From a virus: DNA of 35,954 nt. The position numbers and the translations under genes are program-made. Below are positions 23,034-30,034 of the stretch, piece after piece. The stretch covers positions 1-35,954 of the IMG/VR virus record IMGVR_UViG_3300030098_006240; one strand, 5' to 3'. The number at the start of each line of letters is the position of its first letter. The stretch's first letter is position 1. The notes beneath the pieces were generated by a model that saw only the letters and a list, made by a program, of their open reading frames with translations, was not told the DNA's origin and did no database searches.

Positions 23034-23980
23034 TATGCATCTCCTTCCAGCGCAACAGTGTCGAAGCGCGTGCAAAACTCTTCGGCCTCGCAGATACCGC
23101 AACCAACAGGGTCGGGGTTCTGTGGCCAGAAACCAGCCTTAAACATCTCAACCTTTCGCACAACGGCTGCAATGGCAGCTTCAGTTTGAGCGGGCTGATA
23201 CTTTACCACGCGCACAATTTGGCGCAGCGGCCTATCGTCCCCTTTTTTGAATTCCTGCACAAATCCATCATCGTCCTTCGTTGTGACCTTGCGCGTGTAC
23301 GGCTTCAAGGCGGGCAGATGCACCCAAGCCATGCCCGGGTATTGATCCATGTTCACCCAATCCTTCATGCCTGCGCCACTTACAAGCAAAGACCCATACT
23401 TGCAGGCCAACCAATAAAGCAGGAACTGCTTGTTTCTTGCCAGGTAAGCCTTTGCGGGGCTGTCCATGCGCCATTTCCAGTCAAACACAACCAAACCACT
23501 TTCCGTGCCCGTCGCAAATACGTCATCGGGGTCATGAAAAACCAGGTCAAGGTGACTGGCAAACTTGACGCCTTCAAAGCTTGCGCGAATGGGCACTTCG
23601 GTGCCAATGGGCGCTGTCTTGGCAAAGATCGGGCCGAGACGCCGTGCGTAATTGCCAAGAACCAACTCCAACTCCAATGGTAGTTGCTTCACCAGAGCAT
23701 CTTCGGCTGCGTCAGTCAGGATGCGATTGTCAGTCTCAAGGCTTTCGCGCAAGAGACAAGCGCCGTACTTGATGGCTTCGGATATAGGCGCATGGTCAGT
23801 GCCCCAGTCCGAAGGATCCTTTTCGTGCAGGTACTCAAGCGCGCCGCCAGCAAGCATCCCGCGAACCATGGCTGTTGGCGCGCGACTGTTGATGTTCCCA
23901 GTCAAGCGCAGTTTCACGCGTGCGGGGCAGGAGTCGGTAAGGTCCGTAGTGTGCCATTCCTGTATGTCTTCAATTTTCAT
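23033..23980 (-). CDS. RecB/Cas4-like PD-(D/E)XK nuclease with iron-sulfur cluster motif (315 aa)
   Basis: The nuclease core has H-L-D145-L-V-F and V-V-F-D167-W-K169, the metal-binding Asp and D-x-K of the PD-(D/E)XK family. Four cysteines match the Cas4/AddB iron-sulfur pattern: C18 near the N-terminus (D-S-C-P-A-R) and C294-G-I-C297-x5-C303 at the C-terminus. Length is typical of phage RecB-like exonucleases. The ATG at 23980 has an AAAGG site, and upstream extension of the frame would run through a terminator hairpin. It precedes recT with one-base overlap and probably resects DNA ends to load it. Confidence 0.9.
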   Translation of the reverse strand: MKIEDIQEWHTTDLTDSCPARVKLRLTGNINSRAPTAMVRGMLAGGALEYLHEKDPSDWGTDHAPISEAIKYGACLLRESLETDNRILTDAAEDALVKQLPLELELVLGNYARRLGPIFAKTAPIGTEVPIRASFEGVKFASHLDLVFHDPDDVFATGTESGLVVFDWKWRMDSPAKAYLARNKQFLLYWLACKYGSLLVSGAGMKDWVNMDQYPGMAWVHLPALKPYTRKVTTKDDDGFVQEFKKGDDRPLRQIVRVVKYQPAQTEAAIAAVVRKVEMFKAGFWPQNPDPVGCGICEAEEFCTRFDTVALEGDA

Positions 23981-23991
23981 GTGGGCCCTTT

Positions 23992-24036
23992 CTAAAACCC
24001 TTCCCCCGGCCACGGAAGGCAGGCCGGGGGAAGGGT
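23992..24036 (-). terminator. Strong Rho-independent terminator/attenuator, - strand
   Basis: A perfect 15-bp stem (accc ttcccccggcc with its complement, 23997-24011 and 24022-24036) closes a 10-base loop. On the - strand it is followed by TTTTAGA, giving a leftward terminator. It lies immediately before the ribosome-binding site of the nuclease gene. It would either end the small-gene transcript or act as an attenuator in front of the replication operon. The GC-only stem could also give RNase protection. Confidence 0.85.
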
Positions 24037-24070
24037 GGGTTCGCAACAAGCTCGCCCTTTGAGGAAACAG

Positions 24071-24520
24071 TCATTCCGCGATGGTGGTCAAAGGCAGGTT
24101 GTCACCGCCAGGCGCGTTGACTAGAAAAAGGTAAACTCCATGTGGCGGGGCAGTGTACATGGTCTCGCCCTGCAAACGCATGTCTCTGGGCAGATTGTTC
24201 CGCCCAACCACAAGCACGTCTCCGCGCGGAACCTTGACCCCGTTAGGGCCGTCTGAAAATGCAATTGCCAGAGCAGATGCGCGCACGTTGATCTTAGCGG
24301 GCTCTTCTGCTGGTGCTGTCACAAGCAGTGGAACCCATGGGACGTTGTGAACATCCGACCTAGAAAGCAAGGTCTGAAATTGCAGGCCTTCGTCATCACA
24401 GTGTTCCCCAAAAGGCCCGCAAAAATGCTTGCGCATCGCCTCGTCGTTGGTTTCCAAGGGGAAATCAATCATGCGCAACGGCAAGTCGGTGTCGCATGGA
24501 ATGTAGATGGATCGCAGCAT
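24071..24520 (-). CDS. Hypothetical early protein (149 aa)
   Basis: The product starts M-L-R-S-I-Y-I-P-C-D and contains two cysteine-bearing stretches (F-C-G-P-F-G-E-H-C) and beta-rich segments (V-P-R-G-D-V-L-V-V-G-R-N). It has a P-H-G-V-Y-L-F-L-V-N-A region near the end. The start and general pattern resemble DUF3846-like phage proteins, but I am not confident. It shares one base with the upstream gene (TAATG) and is the last gene before the strong terminator at 23992-24036. Confidence 0.7.
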   Translation of the reverse strand: MLRSIYIPCDTDLPLRMIDFPLETNDEAMRKHFCGPFGEHCDDEGLQFQTLLSRSDVHNVPWVPLLVTAPAEEPAKINVRASALAIAFSDGPNGVKVPRGDVLVVGRNNLPRDMRLQGETMYTAPPHGVYLFLVNAPGGDNLPLTTIAE

Positions 24521-24903
24521 TACGATGTCACCTCGGCTTCAAGGTCAATCCTGTAGATCATTGCCAGCTCCTTCAAGTAGCACATCATTCCTGACCTGTG
24601 CGCGGCATCGCTGAATCTCGCGCCACTTAACGTCAGCATGGCGTGTATAAAGCTGTTGATCACATTCCGGACTATTCCGCTTCCCAGGTTGCCGTCGAGG
24701 AACATCTTGTCGAGTTCCCCGAAAACAATGAGCCCAGAACCATTGTCGGACACCTGACGCATGTGAGTTCCCATGCGCAACGCCTGAGCGCACGCTTCCG
24801 AACAGAAGTCGTAGGTGCAAAGGGTAGTCCACACGTGTGCGTTGCGCTCACTCAAGCGCCAAGTTCCGGTTGTGCGATCATGCTGTACTTTGTACGTAGA
24901 CAT
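24520..24903 (-). CDS. Hypothetical early protein (127 aa) with N-terminal zinc-like cysteines
   Basis: I chose the ATG at 24903, with AAAGGG about 8 bases upstream, over an ATG six bases earlier that is too close to that site. The first 40 residues are a beta-hairpin-like strand region with W-R-L-S and a C-x4-F-C-S-E-A-C pattern, as in zinc-binding proteins that recognise a split cysteine set. A helical C-terminal part follows (I-V-R-N-V-I-N-S-F-I-H-A-M-L). No named family recognised. Confidence 0.7.
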   Translation of the reverse strand: MSTYKVQHDRTTGTWRLSERNAHVWTTLCTYDFCSEACAQALRMGTHMRQVSDNGSGLIVFGELDKMFLDGNLGSGIVRNVINSFIHAMLTLSGARFSDAAHRSGMMCYLKELAMIYRIDLEAEVTS

Positions 24904-24973
24904 TCTCATGTCCCTTTCATGTAAAAAGAAATGGCAGTTTCCCGTCATGCCAAGGACGGTCGGAGGCTCGTTC

Positions 24974-25330
24974 TCAATCGCCGTTTAGAATGAGACACTG
25001 CACGTTTTCGTCATGTTCAAGCTCAGCTATAAAAGCGTCGCGGGTGGCCTTGTTCATCAGGATGAAGTCCGACCACACCTCCTGCGCATCCGTGCTCATC
25101 GCATCCGAGCCATCTTCGATGTAATCAACGCACAAAAAGTCAATTTCAACGATGTACGCGTATCGGTCGGACACAAAACCACCTTCGTAGTCACTGTAGA
25201 TGGTGCCGGAAACTTCAATTGTGAGATTCAAGATGACGTTTTCGTGACTCATGCCAAGGGGCGAACTATCAGGCTCATACTCGAAACCTGAAATTGTCAC
25301 TGTGAATCCCTCGGTGCGCGTATCAATCAT
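24974..25330 (-). CDS. Hypothetical acidic early protein (118 aa)
   Basis: The product is acidic (many Asp and Glu) with beta-strand-like segments in the first 70 residues (F-T-V-T-I-S-G-F-E, N-V-I-L-N-L-T-I-E-V), then a helical C-terminal part. No catalytic motif is seen. It overlaps the upstream 101-aa gene by 8 bases. Small acidic early phage proteins often inhibit host enzymes or mimic DNA, but nothing here identifies a target. Confidence 0.65.
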   Translation of the reverse strand: MIDTRTEGFTVTISGFEYEPDSSPLGMSHENVILNLTIEVSGTIYSDYEGGFVSDRYAYIVEIDFLCVDYIEDGSDAMSTDAQEVWSDFILMNKATRDAFIAELEHDENVQCLILNGD

Positions 25331-25628
25331 CCTGTCTCCCTTCGATCAATTCAGTCATGTACGGGCTGACGGTGTAGTCGGCAATGGTCTCATCGGGCTC
25401 ATTGCCGAACACGATCATGATGATGCCCTTGCAATGCCCGTTGATGCAGAACTGGACATTCACTGTGTCTGCATACGCCTCGATGGCCTCCATGGCCTCT
25501 TCAATGTCATCTGTCGAGACATCGCAGACGTTCGGGTATTCCATCACCCGGACGTAGGACTTCTCCCTTTCAAGGTGTTGCGCAATGGGCCTGCGGTACT
25601 CTTGTCGGTGTGCTTCTGTGAGTCTCAT
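25323..25628 (-). CDS. Hypothetical early protein (101 aa)
   Basis: The product begins with a basic helix (M-R-L-T-E-A-H-R-Q-E-Y-R-R), then an acidic helix (D-D-I-E-E-A-M-E-A-I-E-A-Y-A) and a beta segment with two cysteines (F-C-I-N-G-H-C-K-G-I-I-M-I-V). The start at 25628 directly follows the TGA of the 69-aa gene, so it is co-translated. Function unknown. Confidence 0.65.
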   Translation of the reverse strand: MRLTEAHRQEYRRPIAQHLEREKSYVRVMEYPNVCDVSTDDIEEAMEAIEAYADTVNVQFCINGHCKGIIMIVFGNEPDETIADYTVSPYMTELIEGRQDD

Positions 25629-25838
25629 TCAGCTGCGCTCCTCGTCTTCGTCTTCGAACAAGTCATCAAATTGCGGACGAGGAAGGTCTTTGATTCTCAC
25701 GGGCAGGGTGAAGGTGATCTTCGGATCCTTCTGTGATCGAATCTCGACGGCAGCGTGCGCGTAACCGGGCGCTACCGTGACCTGCACAGTTCGATCAAAC
25801 ATCGCAGTCGTAACTTCTCTCTTGATTTCTTGGCCCAT
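25629..25838 (-). CDS. Hypothetical small early protein (69 aa)
   Basis: The preferred ATG at 25838 has an AAAGGG site six bases upstream; an in-frame upstream ATG at 25853 overlaps the preceding gene's end. The product has beta-like strands (V-Q-V-T-V-A-P-G-Y-A-H-A-A-V-E) and an acidic C-terminus (D-D-L-F-E-D-E-D-E-E). No family recognised. Confidence 0.6.
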   Translation of the reverse strand: MGQEIKREVTTAMFDRTVQVTVAPGYAHAAVEIRSQKDPKITFTLPVRIKDLPRPQFDDLFEDEDEERS

Positions 25839-25849
25839 CAATAACCCTT

Positions 25850-25966
25850 TCATTTCTGTGCGTTGAACAACGCCATGCCAATAATGAATGCGAAGAAAGC
25901 AGCAGCCCCGATCATGGCCATAAGTTCAAAGAAGCGAATTACTGAATAGAAGTTGTTGCGCCTCAT
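25850..25966 (-). CDS. 38-aa single-span membrane peptide
   Basis: The ATG at 25966 has an AAAGGAG site at good spacing. The product has a basic N-terminus (M-R-R-N-N-F-Y) and one membrane span (M-A-M-I-G-A-A-A-F-F-A-F-I-I-G-M-A-L-F). It is the first gene after the terminator at 26035-26069. Very small early membrane proteins are common in phages and often alter host envelope functions; the role here is unknown. Confidence 0.6.
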   Translation of the reverse strand: MRRNNFYSVIRFFELMAMIGAAAFFAFIIGMALFNAQK

Positions 25967-25992
25967 ACCTGCTCCTTTCATGCTTGCGCCCG

Positions 25993-26001
25993 AATCGTAC
26001 C
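25993..26001. promoter_or_regulatory. Intergenic half-site of the recurrent GGTACGATT palindrome
   Basis: The nine bases aatcgtacc (ggtacgatt on the - strand) match one arm and the centre of the 16-bp palindrome found at 4984, 19469 and 30346. This copy lies in the gene-free stretch between the terminator at 26035-26069 and the 38-aa membrane gene, where a promoter or operator is expected. TACGAT on the - strand could serve as a -10-like element. Confidence 0.35.
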
Positions 26002-26034
26002 ACCTTATTCGGTTCTTGTGTTCCTGGCGCAATA

Positions 26035-26069
26035 GAAAAACCCCGCAAAGTTGTGGAGCTTTGCGGGGT
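26035..26069 (-). terminator. Rho-independent terminator, - strand
   Basis: An 11-bp perfect stem (accccgcaaag with ctttgcggggt) closes an 8-base loop, and the - strand continues with a run of five T and then C. It follows the zinc-ribbon gene and ends the leftward GC-rich operon. Confidence 0.9.
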
Positions 26070-26103
26070 CTGAAAGGGGATGAAGGCCAGCATTCTACAG
26101 CGA

Positions 26104-26340
26104 TCACATGATGCCCGCAAGCACAAGGACCGACGCGACCTGTGCGCTGCCGCATTCGTCGCAGGGGCCGTTGCGCATGTCCGGCTCACACGAGTCGTGG
26201 TGGACTGCCCCGCACTGGCGGCAAGCGCCGGAGTTGACGCTGTCCATCAACGCCTCTTCGACTGCGGCCAGAACATCACCGCCGTTGATCTCATCTGCAA
26301 TCGCCTGAACCAATCTGTGTGAATCAAGTCTGCGACTCAT
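26104..26340 (-). CDS. Small zinc-ribbon protein (78 aa)
   Basis: The N-terminal half is a helix (V-Q-A-I-A-D-E-I, V-L-A-A-V-E-E-A-L). The C-terminal half has C-R-Q-C-G-A-V-H-H followed by C, then C-D-E-C-G, the C-x2-C pair arrangement of zinc ribbons. Products of this kind are common in actinophage-like and other early gene clusters, where they are presumed to bind nucleic acid or protein. It is the last gene before the terminator at 26035-26069. Confidence 0.75.
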   Translation of the reverse strand: MSRRLDSHRLVQAIADEINGGDVLAAVEEALMDSVNSGACRQCGAVHHDSCEPDMRNGPCDECGSAQVASVLVLAGIM

Positions 26341-26343
26341 CGC

Positions 26344-26856
26344 TCACCTCCTACCTTTCAGAGTTTCTCCGCGCTCTTCCATTTCGCCTGCGCAGGACTT
26401 GTGCAAGCGCAGTGCTTCGCCCGCCCTTGCGAACCAGACTTCCAGCAGCTGGGGTGCGGTGTACTGCTTGAGGTCTTCGGCGCCCATCATGGCCCCCCGC
26501 CCGTCGTTTGCGCTCTTGTCCACCCAGCACGCGGTCCAGACCGTGGGGATGATGTCGAAATCCCACGATGCAGAATACACATCTCCGAACCTCAAATCAT
26601 GGTAGTGCTGTTCAGGGGGCAGGTTGAAGGACACCCAGGACTCGATGTACTGCGCAAGCTGCTGGATCATGTCGCGCCGGTCGTACCACCCGTAGTTCTC
26701 GTTGGCCTCGCGGAGTCGCCCGGTGTACCAGTCGTGCCCGATGGGCACGCTGACCCTGTTCATGAAAAGGTTCTCGGTCAGGATCGCAGCCGTCTCCGAC
26801 ACGCGCACCCCGAAAGCGGGGCGGGTGAGGTCATGCTCTGTGACTTTGTGCGTCAT
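26344..26856 (-). CDS. Hypothetical early protein (170 aa)
   Basis: The product contains a W-Y-T-G-R-L motif and tryptophan-rich stretches (Y-G-W-Y-D-R-R, Y-I-E-S-W-V-S-F-N, S-A-S-W-D-F-D, V-W-T-A-C-W-V). Its C-terminal region is helical and charged. The ATG at 26856 overlaps the TGA of the previous gene (ATGA). It is preceded by GGAGGTG, a strong ribosome-binding site. I do not recognise a family. Confidence 0.7.
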   Translation of the reverse strand: MTHKVTEHDLTRPAFGVRVSETAAILTENLFMNRVSVPIGHDWYTGRLREANENYGWYDRRDMIQQLAQYIESWVSFNLPPEQHYHDLRFGDVYSASWDFDIIPTVWTACWVDKSANDGRGAMMGAEDLKQYTAPQLLEVWFARAGEALRLHKSCAGEMEERGETLKGRR

Positions 26857-27074
26857 GCATCACCTCCTTCCGTCTTCGGAACGAGTCGAGACGGCACATC
26901 GAAGACGAGCGCGGGATAGTCCCCGCCCCAGTCCTGATCAATGCCAATGGAAATGGCGCCCTCCGGCATCATGTCGTGCTTCACAGCGAACCGGTGCAAC
27001 ATCGAGGCGAACGCGTGGAACTCCTCCTCGGACAGTTCGCGCCGAACCTCAACAACGTCAGCAGATCTACTCAT
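26853..27074 (-). CDS. Hypothetical small early protein (73 aa)
   Basis: The start at 27074 has an AAAGGG site and lies 8 bases inside the end of the 124-aa gene. The product has an N-terminal charged helix (V-R-R-E-L-S-E-E-E-F-H-A-F-A-S-M-L) and a beta-type C-terminal end (I-S-I-G-I-D-Q-D-W-G). No family recognised. Confidence 0.65.
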   Translation of the reverse strand: MSRSADVVEVRRELSEEEFHAFASMLHRFAVKHDMMPEGAISIGIDQDWGGDYPALVFDVPSRLVPKTEGGDA

Positions 27075-27441
27075 TGTGTCCCCTTTCAAGTTTCAGGACG
27101 TAGATAAGAAAGTCGGCCAGATTGGCCTGAAGTCCCGGATGCAACCCTGCTTCCGGGAAACGTAGAACGATCGTATCGAGCGAATCGGCATTGCGCAACA
27201 TAACATCAACCACGCCTGCGAGGCACTGCAAGCCGAATCCCTCGCGCCTTATACCCGCAGGCGTCATGTCACCAACACCGGAAATGCGCTCGATCCATTT
27301 TCCTGTGTCCGGGTGGAACTCATCCACCTCCGCAACGTGGGCGAGCCGTTCACGGACGCCCCATACACGCCGGGAGGGATGCTCGATGTCTTGGGTATGA
27401 TTTGCGGCGGGAATAATCACGCCCAGGCGCGCCCGTTTCAT
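27067..27441 (-). CDS. Hypothetical early protein (124 aa)
   Basis: I chose the ATG at 27441, which overlaps the stop of the 88-aa gene as ATGA. The product begins basic (M-K-R-A-R-L-G-V-I-I), has a V-W-G-V-R-E-R-L-A-H-V helix and a C-terminal helical part (V-V-D-V-M-L-R and L-A-D-F-L-I-Y-V-L). No catalytic motif is visible. Confidence 0.65.
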   Translation of the reverse strand: MKRARLGVIIPAANHTQDIEHPSRRVWGVRERLAHVAEVDEFHPDTGKWIERISGVGDMTPAGIRREGFGLQCLAGVVDVMLRNADSLDTIVLRFPEAGLHPGLQANLADFLIYVLKLERGHNE

Positions 27442-27704
27442 TGGCCGCCCCCCTTCATGAACCACCGGAGGCTAGGGTCCTCCAGCATGGCGGCGATGGC
27501 TTGTAGGTGTGTCAGGGTGTCCAGCTGCCCCCGGCGCACTTGCTCCGCCACCGCCCCGGCTCCCGGCCTGCCGTAGGTCATGCGCTCGATCTCATCGAGA
27601 GCATAGAACACCGCGCGCAGGTTCTGCGCTTTCTTGGTCCACTCGCCCGCGCCCCTATATAGGACGTGGGCGGGTTCTAGCAACTCCTCGGCGTCTAGTG
27701 TCAT
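27438..27704 (-). CDS. Hypothetical helical early protein (88 aa)
   Basis: The product is mostly alpha-helical and charged (D-A-E-E-L-L-E-P-A-H-V-L-Y, A-V-F-Y-A-L-D-E-I-E-R-M-T). It ends R-W-F-M-K-G-G-G-Q, overlapping the next gene as ATGA. It lies 12 bases after the 230-aa gene. Function unknown. Confidence 0.65.
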   Translation of the reverse strand: MTLDAEELLEPAHVLYRGAGEWTKKAQNLRAVFYALDEIERMTYGRPGAGAVAEQVRRGQLDTLTHLQAIAAMLEDPSLRWFMKGGGQ

Positions 27705-27716
27705 GGGTTGCCCTCC

Positions 27717-28409
27717 TCAGTGCTTCGGATATACAACGTCAATCCCAGCACGCGCGCAGGCGGTACAGTTGCCGCACTTCGCGCGCTCGGTGTCTGCGCC
27801 TACTTTCTTGGCCGCTACTGCCGGGCACACGATGCAACGGCGCCCGGTCGCCTTGCGCCGCTTGCGCGCGGCTGCTCTCGCCTCGTCCAGACCATCCACG
27901 ACGAACGAGGACGGCCCGCCAGCATCCCGGAACCGCTGCGCGCTGGTTGCGCTCTCACGGACCACGACACCCAACCCGCGCAGGGCTCGTCGGTATCGGG
28001 TCGCCTTCTGCCTCGTCTCGGTGGGGAAGTGTATCGGGATCGACCGATCGATCAGCCACCCACACAAGTCGCGGAGCGCTCGCACGTCTTCGCGGGTCGG
28101 ATGCGCTGGCACGCTGCCACATACGCACAAGCGGAACCAGATCGGCACGAACCCCGCGCGCGCGCCTGCGCGCAGTTCATCCAGAGCCGCTCGACAAGTA
28201 GCCGCGAAGCCTTGCGCGTGGTGTCGGTCGAGCTTCTCCGCAAGGGCACGATATCGGCCCTCGATCCGCTCCGCGTAGCAGCCGCGCCCGTAGTGGGGGC
28301 AGCGCTTCGAACAATGCGCCGAAGCACTCCGGGCGAAGGAGAGCCCGACCGAGCCGGGCGCCCCCTTCCCGAAGACCGTCAGCGTGGTGGGTTGTAGTCG
28401 TAGCCTCAT
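27717..28409 (-). CDS. Cysteine-motif early protein (230 aa), GP88/Gp37-68-like pattern
   Basis: Near the N-terminus is H-C-S-K-R-C-P-H-Y-G-R-G-C-Y-A-E, a C-x3-C-x5-C-Y-A pattern that recalls phage Gp37/Gp68 and GP88-type families, in which cysteines bind metal or an iron-sulfur cluster. A C-V-C-G pair follows in the middle, and the C-terminal 45 residues have C-I-V-C-P, C-G-N-C and C-A-R. The rest is Arg/Ala-rich helix typical of this GC-rich block. It overlaps the upstream gene stop (ATGA). The family assignment is tentative. Confidence 0.6.
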   Translation of the reverse strand: MRLRLQPTTLTVFGKGAPGSVGLSFARSASAHCSKRCPHYGRGCYAERIEGRYRALAEKLDRHHAQGFAATCRAALDELRAGARAGFVPIWFRLCVCGSVPAHPTREDVRALRDLCGWLIDRSIPIHFPTETRQKATRYRRALRGLGVVVRESATSAQRFRDAGGPSSFVVDGLDEARAAARKRRKATGRRCIVCPAVAAKKVGADTERAKCGNCTACARAGIDVVYPKH

Positions 28410-28606
28410 CAGTCCACCTCTCGCGGTGCGGTCACGTCGTTGACCATCAACTCGACCACCGGGGCAAGGTCGCGAACGGTCGCGCCCCCTAACAGCTTTT
28501 CGTATTCACTGGGGGTGATCAGGCAAATCGAGCCCCCGGAAAGCTCCGCCCAGGTCTCGCCGTCTGATGTGACGATGATCGGCACGAGTTCGGGTGCGGC
28601 GTTCAT
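28409..28606 (-). CDS. Hypothetical small early protein (65 aa)
   Basis: The ATG at 28606 overlaps the stop of the preceding gene (ATGA). The product is short and beta-rich (V-P-I-I-V-T-S-D-G-E-T-W-A-E-L, S-I-C-L-I-T) and ends in an acidic helix. No family recognised. Confidence 0.6.
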   Translation of the reverse strand: MNAAPELVPIIVTSDGETWAELSGGSICLITPSEYEKLLGGATVRDLAPVVELMVNDVTAPREVD

Positions 28607-28854
28607 CGGTCCACCTCCAGATCGAGGCTTGCGCAAATCTCGATCGCTTCATCCTCGGACAGCGCGCCGAGTTCTACGAGGAGGGAGCCCGCGCGCAGGT
28701 AGAGGTCTCGACGTTCGGGGAGCCGGGCAGAGTCGCGCGCGCATCGGGTGCAATGAGCGAACGCCGCGCGGGCGCCGCGTTCCATTTGAAGGCGGATGGA
28801 GAGCTTCAGCGCTCGACGCTCGCGCGCTTCTCGGATCATGTCGGTGGCTTTCAT
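28603..28854 (-). CDS. Hypothetical helical early protein (83 aa)
   Basis: From the ATG at 28854, preceded by GGAGGT, the product is a charged helix (M-I-R-E-A-R-E-R-R-A-L-K-L) with a single C-T-R-C pair and an acidic C-terminus (S-E-D-E-A-I-E-I). The start overlaps the previous stop (ATGA). Confidence 0.65.
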   Translation of the reverse strand: MKATDMIREARERRALKLSIRLQMERGARAAFAHCTRCARDSARLPERRDLYLRAGSLLVELGALSEDEAIEICASLDLEVDR

Positions 28855-29078
28855 CGTTGTACCTCCGCGGGCTGTCCGTTCTCGAATGCGCGTCGGGCGC
28901 TTGCGGCTGGGGTGATCATCCTGCACGCGCCGTCGCGGCGTTCGTATGCGTAGACAATCAAGGCCCGCCCGGTAAGCGGTGCGGTGCTGCGAATGCGCGC
29001 GATGGTCTCGCCGTGGGCGGTGATGCGCCGCGGTGCGGTCTTGCGTTGCTGCGCGTACGCTTGAGCATGGTGGGTCAT
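28851..29078 (-). CDS. Hypothetical small basic early protein (75 aa)
   Basis: The ATG at 29078 has an AAAGGA site. The product is basic (A-Q-Q-R-K-T-A-P-R-R-I), with a beta hairpin (T-I-A-R-I-R-S, A-L-I-V-Y-A-Y). It is the second gene of the GC-rich leftward operon, following a long inverted repeat. Function unknown. Confidence 0.65.
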   Translation of the reverse strand: MTHHAQAYAQQRKTAPRRITAHGETIARIRSTAPLTGRALIVYAYERRDGACRMITPAASARRAFENGQPAEVQR

Positions 29079-29105
29079 TTCTTCAATCCTTTCAGGGGTT
29101 GGGGG

Positions 29106-29160
29106 AACCGGGGCGGGTGCGCTTCCTGCGCTGGCGCATCCTTGCGCCCCCGCCCCGGTT
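29106..29160. repeat. Long inverted repeat between two early genes
   Basis: The 12-mer aaccggggcggg at 29106-29117 pairs exactly with cccgccccggtt at 29149-29160. The 31 bases between them can form a smaller tgcg/cgca hairpin. No T-run follows on the - strand, so it is not a canonical terminator. It may stabilise or process the early transcript. Confidence 0.7.
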
Positions 29161-29165
29161 CGTAA

Positions 29166-29681
29166 TCAGTGCTTCGGAGTCGTTCCGGCTTCGGCACGGT
29201 CGCGCGCGTACGGTTGGAAGAGTGCGCCGGGATGCGCGGGCGGATGCTGTTCGAGCAGCGCTAGCAGGTGGCGGTAGCAGTCTTCCGCCTCGGATCCGCG
29301 GCCGAACTTGTCCGAGTGGTATCCGGTCATGCCTGCCAGAGTGCGAAGCACATCCAAAGAGTAGACGCCGCGCATTTCCTCGACCCGCTCGCCCGAAAAT
29401 CCTCGCGTGATCGTAGACTTCGGGCCATCCCCGCTCTTGTACGTGCGCACCAGTCCGGCGACCTCCAGAAGCTCGGTCGGCACGTCGGCTTTGTGCGCGA
29501 AGTCCTCGACGGGATAGATGGTATGCCCATCCGCACCGATCGCGCGCGCGATGCGCTCGACCTGTTCGCACGTGAGCGCGTCCGGGTTGGAGATCTCCCG
29601 CCCGTTCCGCGTGCTTGCGCTCGCGATGGATTCGACCATGTCGGCGAGCCGCGTGGCCAGCCCTCGCAATTCATCAGTCAT
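29166..29681 (-). CDS. Hypothetical first gene of the leftward GC-rich operon (171 aa)
   Basis: I chose the ATG at 29681, preceded by AAAGG. The frame continues upstream to 29993, but that part lies in the divergent regulatory region. The product begins M-T-D-E-L-R-G-L-A-T-R-L-A-D-M-V and has V-E-R-I-A-R-A-I-G, L-L-E-V-A-G-L-V-R-T-Y-K and C-Y-R-H-L-L-A-L-L-E helices. The middle could be a DNA-binding helix-turn-helix but I cannot define it. As the first early gene after the divergent region it is a good candidate for a regulator. Confidence 0.65.
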   Translation of the reverse strand: MTDELRGLATRLADMVESIASASTRNGREISNPDALTCEQVERIARAIGADGHTIYPVEDFAHKADVPTELLEVAGLVRTYKSGDGPKSTITRGFSGERVEEMRGVYSLDVLRTLAGMTGYHSDKFGRGSEAEDCYRHLLALLEQHPPAHPGALFQPYARDRAEAGTTPKH

Positions 29682-29727
29682 CGTTGTACCTTTCATGATG
29701 CGCGCCCCGTGGCGCTGGTTGTGTGAC

Positions 29728-29741
29728 GGATTGTACCGTTT
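29728..29741. promoter_or_regulatory. Related operator-like palindrome upstream of the leftward operon
   Basis: Acggattgtaccgt (acggtacaatccgt on the other strand) is a 14-bp inverted repeat related to the 16-bp CGGTACGATTGTACCG palindrome. It lies 47 bases upstream of the first leftward early gene. TACAAT on the - strand could be a -10 box overlapping the site, as expected for a repressor operator. Confidence 0.4.
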
Positions 29742-29974
29742 CGACGAGTAGAGAGTCGGATCCTGACCGGGTGAAACTTGAAAAGAATGCGCGAAACATA
29801 TACACGGGAGAGCCCGCCGGGTATGTGCGCAGACAAGGACGCAAGCAACAAGTAGCCCAGGCGCAGCCCATGCGCGCCGTCTTGGTGGGTGGGGTACTCC
29901 CCTCTTCAAAGACCTGCTCATCCGTGCCGCGAATCGTTCGACCGAATCGACGAGCGCTCCGCCAGCCGGGCAGC

Positions 29975-30034
29975 GCCGAGCGCCGAGCAACACAAGAGGC
30001 CCGCCGGGCGCCGAGAGCCGAGAGCCTCGCCGAG
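29975..30034. repeat. Five GCCGAG hexamers, iteron-like
   Basis: GCCGAG occurs at 29975-29980, 29982-29987, 30010-30015, 30017-30022 and 30029-30034, with a GCCGAA variant near 30038. Pairs are spaced 7 bases start to start. This is iteron-like in appearance, though GC-rich low complexity is an alternative. Confidence 0.4.

Noticed and set aside
27509-28397. Three overlapping + strand frames of over 200 codons
   Set aside because: GC-rich sequence lacks stops in most frames. The - strand frames have ATGA-coupled starts and coherent spacing, so they are the real genes.
29106-29160. Long inverted repeat considered as a terminator
   Set aside because: No T-run follows on either strand; kept only as a repeat or RNA structure.
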